Of a stretch of DNA of 12,200 nucleotides, positions 6,725 through 12,200 are shown piece after piece. The stretch is from an uncultured Lentisphaeria bacterium (GTDB lineage: Bacteria > Verrucomicrobiota > Lentisphaeria > JABSQK01 > CAJWLW01). A program made the position numbers and the translations under genes. The stretch spans positions 1-12,200 of the forward strand of contig CAJWLW010000121.1 in the NCBI GenBank assembly GCA_913042885.1, read 5' to 3'. Below the pieces are notes generated by a model. That model worked only from the letters and a program-made list of their open reading frames with translations, was not told the DNA's origin and ran no database searches. Each line of letters opens with the position of its first letter. Position 1 is the stretch's first letter.

Positions 6725-7744
6725 TCATGGCCGGAGGAACGCTGCAGCGGCACAGGTCCGATCGGCATCACTGTCGGACAACGACGGATACAGCGGGATC
6801 GAAGACGTTGTCCGGTAGCACCGAACCGCGTTGGGAAACTGCGAGTCGGAAAGCTGGCAATCGCGATGAAGCAACGCATCAACCCCACGTCGCACGGCGA
6901 CACCGGCGGCGGCGAACTGTCGCTGCGCAGCATCGAACTCGTCGGTAAGCGTCAGCAGAAAACGGAACCACATCGAGCGGTCGGTCGCGGCTCTTACACC
7001 AGTCAGCGCGTGATCGGGCAGGGCCGCAAGGTAAGTGGCTGCGATCTGTCGGCAGCGCTCCAGCATCGCGGGATAACGCGCCAGCTGCGACAACCCCAGG
7101 GCGGCCTGGAGATCGCTCAATGGGGCATGAACATCCGCATCTCGCAGACGTTTGAGATTGCTGAGTAGTTGCGGGTCACTGGTAGCTACCGCGCCCCCCT
7201 CTCCGGTTGTCAGACTTTTCGTTGCATGGAACGAGAAAAATGAAGCGTAACCCTGGTGCCCGACGTGTTCCCCATTCGGCAGTCGCAGGCCGAGCGATTG
7301 GCAGCAGTCCTCGATAACCGGAACGCCGAATTCCTGCAACTGCGCGACGTCCGCGGCAATGCCGAATGTATGCACGACGATGATTGCGCCCGTCCGAGGC
7401 GTTACACAACGTGCCACCTCAGTCGCAGTAATGTTCCAGTCCTGGCCAACGTCACAAAACACCGGGCTTGCCCCCACTGCGGTTACCGTACGCAGTACGC
7501 TGTCGCAAACGCAAGTGGGAAGAATAACCTCGGCTGCATCACTCAACGCCAATGTCTTCAGGCAAAGTTCGAGCGCTGCCGTTCCGCTCGACGTCAGAAT
7601 CGCGCCTGCGTGTCCCGTGTAGATTGCTAACTCTGCGGCGAATTCGTCACACAGTGGACCGGCAGCAATCATTCCGGTCTGGAGCCGGGATTCGATCGCC
7701 GAGGCATCCGTCGGATCGATAAAAGGCTGAGAATGTGGGATCAT
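6725..7744 (-). CDS. DegT/DnrJ/EryC1/StrS aminotransferase, short form
   Basis: The ATG at 7744 overlaps the stop of the amidotransferase gene as ATGA and gives 339 residues. It opens MIPHSQPFIDP, the usual N-terminal pattern of this PLP-dependent fold-type I family. TSSGTAALEL at 51-60 is the phosphate-binding region, VIEDCCQSLG at 143-152 carries the cofactor-ring Asp, and SFHATKSLTTGEGG at 171-184 carries the Schiff-base Lys176. The family moves an amino group from glutamate to a keto-sugar nucleotide. After RLRDADVHAPLSDLQAALG the usual 20-30 residue segment with its N-Y-R motif is absent, which explains the short length. In relatives the Asn of that motif contacts the cofactor phosphate across the dimer. 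The enzyme may still be active on a different substrate. The family is certain; the substrate is not. Confidence 0.87.
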   Translation of the reverse strand: MIPHSQPFIDPTDASAIESRLQTGMIAAGPLCDEFAAELAIYTGHAGAILTSSGTAALELCLKTLALSDAAEVILPTCVCDSVLRTVTAVGASPVFCDVGQDWNITATEVARCVTPRTGAIIVVHTFGIAADVAQLQEFGVPVIEDCCQSLGLRLPNGEHVGHQGYASFFSFHATKSLTTGEGGAVATSDPQLLSNLKRLRDADVHAPLSDLQAALGLSQLARYPAMLERCRQIAATYLAALPDHALTGVRAATDRSMWFRFLLTLTDEFDAAQRQFAAAGVAVRRGVDALLHRDCQLSDSQFPNAVRCYRTTSSIPLYPSLSDSDADRTCAAAAFLRP

Positions 7745-9618
7745 GGCAAGAGAAACGTCTGGCACCATTGGTTCACGTTCAGGAGCGACCAAACGAGCAA
7801 TCGCCGATTCGTCCGGCCGCTCAGGTGATCTTCGAGCAGAACATGTACTGCGTCGAAATCAAGAAAGGAATAGATCGCCGCGTCCCGGTTGTACAGCGCC
7901 CGCTTGACATAGTCGATGCTGTCGCCCTTGAACCAGCTGGCGTCCGGCGCGGAGAACCCCTGTTTGGTCCTCTGCGTGACAGATTTCGGAATGTACTTTT
8001 CCATCACTTGCCGCAGCAGTAGTTTGCCGTCCCGCGTCTTTTCGAAGTATTTGCTGGTGCGCTTACCCGGCACATTTTCGTTGAGCCGAACGACATCACC
8101 TAAGTTGCCCAGTTTTTTGCCGACCGGCACGCGCATCGCGAAGTCGACCAGATCGTTGTCGAGAAAGGGCACTCGCGTTTCGAGGCCGTGCGCCATGCTT
8201 AGCTTGTCCTCGACCAGCAGCAGGCCGTGCAGGAATGTTTTCGCCTCAAAATAGAGCGAGTGATTGACGTAATCCTCCGGCGTCGACAACTCGTTGGCGT
8301 GATGCTGAAAGACGTCACGGAAAATGTCACGGGTCCAGACGTGCTCGACGTCCGGCCAGATAGGCGCAAACACGCTGCGCAGGGTCGAGTTCGGGATGAG
8401 CCGCTGCCAGAACTGGTAGTACTTGTCGATATAGTGCTCGAAATCGTCATTGACAACGGCGCGATAGTAGCGCCACGGATAGCCGCCGAAGAGTTCGTCG
8501 CCGCCGGTGCCGGACAAGCAGACTTTGCCGAACTTGCTTGCCAGTCGCGCAACATAATAATTTGGAAACGACTGTCCGACGCGCGGCTCTTCGAGATGCC
8601 AGGTCAGGGCGGGCAGAACACGTTCCATGTCGCCTGCTTTCATGACCATCTCGTAGTGCTCGGTCTTGAACAGGTACGACATGTACTCAGCTGCTTCGCG
8701 CTCATCGAAACCCAGTTCGAGGCCGCTGGCGGAGTGGAGGTCGAAGCCGCAGGTGAAGGTCTTGATATGCGGCAGTTGCGTGGCCGCAATCGCCGTGATC
8801 GAACCGGAATCCAGGCCGCCGCTCAGATACGAAGCGACATCGACGTCACTGACCAACTGCCGGCACACCGCCTGGTGAAAAAGACGATCGAGCTCTTCGA
8901 CGTATTCCTCGGTGCTGAGCGAGTGATCCGGTTCACGGAAGTGATAATCCCAGTACGACACTGGTTTGACTGCCGGAGCATCCGCTGATATCCGCGCATA
9001 GGAGCCGGCCGGCAGCATGCGGACGTTCTTGAACAGGGTCCGATCGGTGAAGTAGTTTTGAAAGGTGAAATACTCCAGCAGCGCCTCGCGATCCATTTCG
9101 GCGTTGCGTGCGGGGTGCGTGAGAATCGCTTTGATCTCGCTGGCGAACAGCAGTGCACCGGGCGCCTCGGTGTAGTAGAGGGGCTTGATCCCATAGCGGT
9201 CGCGGGCCAGGAAAAGTTCCTGCTCCTGCCGGTCCCAGATGGCAAACGCAAACATGCCGTTGAAGCGATTGAGCGCATCGACACCCCACTCGGCAAATGC
9301 ATTGAGCACTACCTCGGTGTCGGTGCGCGAGTGGAACTCGCGGCCGCAGGATTCCAGCTCGAGTCGAAGTTCTTGAAAATTGTAGACCTCGCCGTTGTAG
9401 CTGATCACGAAACGACCGTCGCTGGTCGTCATCGGCTGGTGTCCGGCTGACGAGAGGTCGATGATTGCCAGGCGCCGGTGTCCGAGACCGATACAGGTAT
9501 CCGTATAGACACCTTCGCCGTCAGGCCCACGGTGCGCCAGGGCGTCGGTCATGCGCTGCAGGTGCACGGGTGAGACGGGCTCGCCGTTGGCGTTCAGGAT
9601 GCCGGCAATGCCGCACAT
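7741..9618 (-). CDS. Asparagine synthase-like glutamine amidotransferase (AsnB family)
   Basis: The ATG at 9618 gives 625 residues starting MCGIAG, so the catalytic Cys2 of the class II glutaminase is exposed after Met removal. A longer in-frame extension is excluded because Cys must be at the N-terminus. HRGPDG at 29-34 and YNGEVYN at 74-80 belong to the glutaminase site. SGGLDS at 266-271 is the pyrophosphate-binding loop of the synthetase domain, and SGTGGDELFGGYPWR follows. The enzyme should use glutamine ammonia and ATP to amidate a carboxylate. True asparagine synthesis is possible, but homologues in O-antigen clusters (for example WbpS in Pseudomonas) are proposed to amidate acidic sugars, and the position between two sugar aminotransferases favours that. 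It lies 2 bp after one aminotransferase and overlaps the next. Confidence 0.92.
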   Translation of the reverse strand: MCGIAGILNANGEPVSPVHLQRMTDALAHRGPDGEGVYTDTCIGLGHRRLAIIDLSSAGHQPMTTSDGRFVISYNGEVYNFQELRLELESCGREFHSRTDTEVVLNAFAEWGVDALNRFNGMFAFAIWDRQEQELFLARDRYGIKPLYYTEAPGALLFASEIKAILTHPARNAEMDREALLEYFTFQNYFTDRTLFKNVRMLPAGSYARISADAPAVKPVSYWDYHFREPDHSLSTEEYVEELDRLFHQAVCRQLVSDVDVASYLSGGLDSGSITAIAATQLPHIKTFTCGFDLHSASGLELGFDEREAAEYMSYLFKTEHYEMVMKAGDMERVLPALTWHLEEPRVGQSFPNYYVARLASKFGKVCLSGTGGDELFGGYPWRYYRAVVNDDFEHYIDKYYQFWQRLIPNSTLRSVFAPIWPDVEHVWTRDIFRDVFQHHANELSTPEDYVNHSLYFEAKTFLHGLLLVEDKLSMAHGLETRVPFLDNDLVDFAMRVPVGKKLGNLGDVVRLNENVPGKRTSKYFEKTRDGKLLLRQVMEKYIPKSVTQRTKQGFSAPDASWFKGDSIDYVKRALYNRDAAIYSFLDFDAVHVLLEDHLSGRTNRRLLVWSLLNVNQWCQTFLLP

Positions 9619-9620
9619 GA

Positions 9621-10766
9621 TTAGAGCTCCTTGATTTGCTCGACGACATAGGCGAAGTCGTCGGTGCTCATGCGATTGTGCAGCGGGATCGCCATCGTGT
9701 ACTTGTCGCAGTCGCGGGCTGCCGGGAGATCGTCGGGTGCCAGGCCGAGCCGGTTGGCGTAGTAACCGAGCATGTGTACGGCGTGTGTTCCCGGCCGCGT
9801 ACTGATGCCTCTGGCCTGCAGTTGCTCCATGATTTCGTTGCGTGGCATCGGTGCCGATGCTTCGTCGACATAGCAGACGAACGCCTGCCAGCCATGGCGC
9901 CATCCCTTGGGACATTGCGGAGTCTGCAACCATGGCACGTCGGCCAGTTCCCGACAGTAATAGTCGGCCCATTGCTGGCGCTCGTCGATCAGGTCGTCGA
10001 GTTTCTCTACTTGTACAAGGCCGACGGCTCCCTGCAGATCGGTCATGCGGTAATTGAATCCGAGCATGTTGAACTCGGGCAGCAGATGCGGGCGCGGACC
10101 GTGGTGGCGTTGTTCCTCCGAGACGTCGGCGCCGTGATTGCGCAGCATATCGATGCGCGCGGCGAGCTCGGCGTCGTTGGTTGTCACCATGCCGCCTTCG
10201 CCGGTCGTGATCGATTTACGTGGATGAAAGGAGAAAGCGCCGGCTGTACCCAGCGTCCCGGCCGGCTGGCCGGCGAGGCTGCTGCCCGCCGCGCAGGCGG
10301 CGTCTTCGATCAACGTGAGGCCCGGAGCTGCCGCGGCGATTGCATGCATGTCGGCGCACAGACCGAAAAGATGTACCGGGATAACAGCTCGGGTGCGCTT
10401 GGTGATGCGGCGGGCGACGTCCTGCGGGTCGAGATTGAAGGTTGTGCGATCGACGTCGGCCAGGACAGGTGCAGCGCCGCAATACGCAACGACGTTGGCG
10501 GTTGCCACCCAGGTAAAGGCGGGCAGGATAACCTCGTCGCCCGGTCCGATCTCGAGCGCTGCGAGGATCAGGTGAAGCGCCGTCGTACAGCTCGTCGTGG
10601 CGATCGCGTAGTCTGCCTCATGGCGTTCGGCGAATGCTTTTTCAAAGGCGGCGACCTTAGGCCCCTGTGTCAGCCAGCCGGACAGCAACGGTTCGCGCAG
10701 TGCCTGCCATTCTGCTTCGCCGGTCGCCGGCATTGCGATCTGGATTGTCGGTCGTCCGTCGGCCAC
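9621..10766 (-). CDS. DegT/DnrJ/EryC1/StrS aminotransferase, full length
   Basis: A GTG start at 10766, 2 bp after the epimerase stop, gives 381 residues, normal for this family. An ATG at 10733 would remove the first conserved strand (IQIAMP, matching the usual IPVARP), so GTG is preferred. The larger in-frame extension to 10907 lies within the epimerase gene. Motifs are complete: TSCTTALHL near 58-66, LIEDAACAAGS at 152-162 with the cofactor-ring Asp155, SFHPRKSITTGEGG at 179-192 with Schiff-base Lys184, and FNYRMTDLQGAVG. It should convert a keto-sugar nucleotide to an amino sugar using PLP and glutamate. The epimerase just upstream could supply or process its substrate. The stop is 2 bp before the amidotransferase start. 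The specific sugar cannot be read from the sequence. Confidence 0.92.
   Translation of the reverse strand: MADGRPTIQIAMPATGEAEWQALREPLLSGWLTQGPKVAAFEKAFAERHEADYAIATTSCTTALHLILAALEIGPGDEVILPAFTWVATANVVAYCGAAPVLADVDRTTFNLDPQDVARRITKRTRAVIPVHLFGLCADMHAIAAAAPGLTLIEDAACAAGSSLAGQPAGTLGTAGAFSFHPRKSITTGEGGMVTTNDAELAARIDMLRNHGADVSEEQRHHGPRPHLLPEFNMLGFNYRMTDLQGAVGLVQVEKLDDLIDERQQWADYYCRELADVPWLQTPQCPKGWRHGWQAFVCYVDEASAPMPRNEIMEQLQARGISTRPGTHAVHMLGYYANRLGLAPDDLPAARDCDKYTMAIPLHNRMSTDDFAYVVEQIKEL
9627..9632 (-). promoter_or_regulatory. Ribosome binding site of the amidotransferase gene
   Basis: AAGGAG on the minus strand lies eight bases before the ATG at 9618, within the last codons of the upstream aminotransferase. 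It confirms the MCGIAG start. Confidence 0.65.
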
Positions 10767-10768
10767 GA

Positions 10769-11779
10769 TCAGGCCAGACCTGCGGCGCGACGACGTTTGG
10801 CGACGTCGGCCTTGTGGGCGTTGCGCCACTCGATCAGTTCGAGCAGGCCATCGCGCAGGTCGGTGCCGGCGGTGAACTCGATTTCCGCCGCCGCCTTTTT
10901 CGTACAACCGATGCGGTTCTTGACGAAGGTCATGCCGCCCGGTTCATACTGCACCGACAAGTCCGATCCCGTAGTTTCCAGGATCAGTTCCGCCAGTTCC
11001 TTGATCGACGTGCGCACCCCGGTGCCGACGTTGTAAAACTGATCGGTGGTATCGGCTTTCATCGCCAGAATGTTGGCGCGGGCGCAGTCACGAACGAAGA
11101 CGAAGTCGTAGGCTTGTGAGCCGTCGCCGTAGAGAACCGGCGGCTCGCCGTTGTCCAGCCGATCCAGCATTGTCATGATCACCGCGATATAGGCGCCCTG
11201 ATAATCCTGGCGCGGACCGTAGACGTTCATGTACCGCAGTCCGACGTAGTCGAAACTGTCGTCGGTGTCCTTATACCGGTGGTGCAAGGCCCGGCACATC
11301 TGCTCACCGGCGATTTTCGTGGCGCCGTAAAAGTTGTTGTTGTTGTGTGGGTGATCTTCGGTCATCGGTTCTTCGATCGCATCGCCATAGACGGAGGCGG
11401 ACGACGAATAGACCAGGCGCTGAACGTCGCCGGCAATACAGGCCTCCAGCACATTGAAGGTGCCGCCGATGTTCACTTCGAAAGCCGAGCGCGGGAAGTC
11501 CCAGCAATGCAGCAGCCACAGAGCTGCAAAGTGGAACACACCGTCAATGCCTTGCACCGCCTTCTTGAGAACGTCCGGATGCAGCAGTTCACCGCCGAGC
11601 GGAAAAATGTTGACGCGCGGATCCCGCAGGGCCTCCGCCATGTTCTCCTCGCTGCCGCGTGACAGGTTGTCATAAACACGAATTTCGGCGACGTCTTCTT
11701 TCAGAAGTTCGTCGATCGTGTGCGAGCCGATAAAGCCGGCGCCGCCAATGACTAGAAATCGTTTTCCTGTAAGGTCCAT
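10769..11779 (-). CDS. NAD-dependent NDP-sugar epimerase/dehydratase (extended SDR)
   Basis: The ATG at 11779 gives 336 residues. The N-terminal Rossmann loop GGAGFIG at 12-18 binds NAD(P), with acidic Asp37 after the second strand suggesting NAD. HFAA at 83-86 and VNIGGTFNVLEAC at 102-114 follow. The catalytic residues are in SSSASVYG at 125-132 and Tyr151-x3-Lys155 (YGATK). RYMNVYGPRQDYQGAY and YGDGSQAYDFVFVRD are typical of sugar-nucleotide epimerases. The reaction is probably 4-epimerisation or 4,6-dehydration of an NDP-sugar. AALWLLHC in place of a more usual post-HxAA sequence marks a subgroup common in O-antigen loci, by memory of the pattern. It is the first complete gene of the minus block, followed 2 bp later by an aminotransferase. 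No clear Shine-Dalgarno is seen. Confidence 0.92.
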   Translation of the reverse strand: MDLTGKRFLVIGGAGFIGSHTIDELLKEDVAEIRVYDNLSRGSEENMAEALRDPRVNIFPLGGELLHPDVLKKAVQGIDGVFHFAALWLLHCWDFPRSAFEVNIGGTFNVLEACIAGDVQRLVYSSSASVYGDAIEEPMTEDHPHNNNNFYGATKIAGEQMCRALHHRYKDTDDSFDYVGLRYMNVYGPRQDYQGAYIAVIMTMLDRLDNGEPPVLYGDGSQAYDFVFVRDCARANILAMKADTTDQFYNVGTGVRTSIKELAELILETTGSDLSVQYEPGGMTFVKNRIGCTKKAAAEIEFTAGTDLRDGLLELIEWRNAHKADVAKRRRAAGLA

Positions 11780-11801
11780 GAGGCTACGCTGTCAAGTGTA
11801 C

Positions 11802-11818
11802 CACACGTTAGCGGTGTG
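11802..11818. repeat. Small inverted repeat before the epimerase gene
   Basis: CACAC at 11802-11806 is the reverse complement of GTGTG at 11814-11818, with a 7-base spacer. It lies 23-39 bp before the ATG, where an operator or leader hairpin could act. Five-base arms are often chance. Confidence 0.2.
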
Positions 11819-11835
11819 CCGTAGATTTGCAAAAG

Positions 11836-11864
11836 AATTCACTGCTGCGTTTCTTCTTTTACAA
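11836..11864 (-). promoter_or_regulatory. Possible sigma-70 type promoter for the minus-strand block
   Basis: TTGTAA (11864-11859) and TGAATT (11841-11836) are spaced 17 bp on the minus strand, matching four and three of six consensus bases. The setting favours it: the most AT-rich patch of the window, about 57 bp before the first start codon. The match itself is weak. Confidence 0.25.
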
Positions 11865-12059
11865 CATATACAATTTTGCCCGGCCTGCTTCAGGCTGTCG
11901 TCGGGGTTGGTTGCGGTTCGGATGCAAATGCGTGATGCCACAGCGTGCAAGGTGCGGCAAGGCTGGTTGGCTGTCGTTGCAACATGCAGCAGCCTTTCCC
12001 GGTTCGGCACCTGGAGGCCAGGCCGATGTGACCGCCCTTTGGAACGGCCCGGCATGGCC

Positions 12060-12105
12060 TGATCATCTCGGAATTACGAGTGCCAGGCAGGTGCTGCGAT
12101 GATCA
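12060..12105. repeat. Inverted repeat bordering the partial gene's stop codon
   Basis: TGATCATC at 12060-12067 is a perfect 8 bp inverted match to GATGATCA at 12098-12105, with a 30-base spacer that has its own small stem (CTCG/CGAG). The right arm contains the stop codon of the partial gene. It could fold at the end of that transcript, but no T-run follows. Confidence 0.35.
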
Positions 12106-12200
12106 TACCGGGGCGCGTTTTTTGGTCTTTGTCGCCTGCGTGGCACGGCCCCAGGCCCAGTCGCGGATGACCTTGATCTGCTCGCGCATGGTTTCCGAAA
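12103..12200 (-). CDS. C-terminal end of an unidentified gene, 5' part outside the window
   Basis: A frame entering from the right edge stays open for 31 codons to a TGA at 12105-12103. It reads SETMREQIKVIRDWAWGRA and ends with a Lys-rich tail, TKTKKRAPV. Codon third positions are mostly G or C, like the neighbouring genes, and the amphipathic sequence followed by a basic tail looks like a true protein end. The family cannot be identified from so little. It runs in the same direction as the biosynthetic block but is separated from it by about 320 bp. Confidence 0.55.
   Translation of the reverse strand, partial: SETMREQIKVIRDWAWGRATQATKTKKRAPV

Larger units (their letters stand above)
11780..12102. 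other. Upstream spacer of the biosynthetic block
   Basis: About 320 bp without a supported gene separates the partial gene on the right from the epimerase. Its left part (about 11825-11880) is AT-rich, unlike the rest of the window, and contains the best promoter candidate. An inverted repeat lies closer to the start codon. The right part is GC-rich with frames open only by composition. Another inverted repeat borders the stop of the partial gene. Confidence 0.45.

Noticed and set aside
8227..8988. 253-codon open frame on the + strand
   Set aside because: It is antisense to the amidotransferase synthetase domain, where the minus-strand protein has intact motifs.
9619..9972. N-terminal extension of the amidotransferase by 118 codons
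   Set aside because: The catalytic Cys must directly follow the initiator Met, and a good ribosome site precedes the ATG at 9618. The extension lies in the upstream aminotransferase gene.
9636..11036. 466-codon open frame on the + strand
   Set aside because: It lies opposite the aminotransferase and epimerase genes, which both have complete catalytic motifs. The + strand product has none.
11784..11789. TTGACA on the minus strand just before the epimerase ATG, a perfect -35 hexamer
   Set aside because: A -10 at normal spacing would fall inside the coding region after the start codon, and the NAD-binding strand requires that start.
11924..11940. Possible sigma-54 promoter on the minus strand (TGGCA ... 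TTTGC)
   Set aside because: The GG and GC elements are two bases too far apart for the -24/-12 spacing.

Overview
The window is a GC-rich bacterial segment. It carries most of a surface-polysaccharide or glycan biosynthesis locus, probably from a Gram-negative proteobacterium; that assignment is an inference from gene families and codon use, and no rRNA or other taxonomic marker is present. Genes are densely packed. Several junctions overlap by 4 bp (GTGA or ATGA) and two have 2 bp gaps, so translation is probably coupled over long stretches. I see no tRNA, rRNA, CRISPR array, insertion sequence or transposase.

Layout. On the + strand at the left edge are two overlapping genes: the 3' part of an SGNH/GDSL hydrolase (2-979) and a small polytopic membrane protein (976-1674). 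They converge on a long minus-strand block. Read in its own direction, from right to left, that block contains: the last 31 codons of an unidentified gene (12200-12103); a spacer of about 320 bp (12102-11780) holding a possible promoter; an NDP-sugar epimerase/dehydratase of the SDR superfamily (11779-10769); a DegT/DnrJ/EryC1/StrS aminotransferase (10766-9621); a glutamine-dependent asparagine synthase-like amidotransferase (9618-7741); a second, shorter DegT aminotransferase (7744-6725); a GT-B type glycosyltransferase (6699-5401); a 405 bp spacer with a tandem-repeat hairpin; an acetyltransferase-like protein whose hexapeptide domain is cut short (4995-4489); a Wzx-type flippase (4495-3080); and a DUF58 protein (3083-1758).

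How the genes may work together. The epimerase and the two PLP aminotransferases would make modified amino sugars as nucleotide-linked precursors. The AsnB-like enzyme may amidate an acidic sugar or a related precursor, as proposed for AsnB homologues in O-antigen clusters. The glycosyltransferase would add a sugar to a lipid-linked oligosaccharide, the acetyltransferase relative (if active) would decorate it, and the flippase would move it across the inner membrane. The SGNH hydrolase and its membrane partner could modify the product. The DUF58 gene, translationally coupled to the flippase, is the least expected member. A priming transferase, polymerase and chain-length regulator are not in view, so the locus must continue outside the window.

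The points most worth a second look are the DUF58 protein with a degraded metal-site motif fused by overlap to a flippase gene, the SGNH plus acidic-membrane-protein pair, the second aminotransferase lacking a normally conserved loop, and the truncated acetyltransferase.
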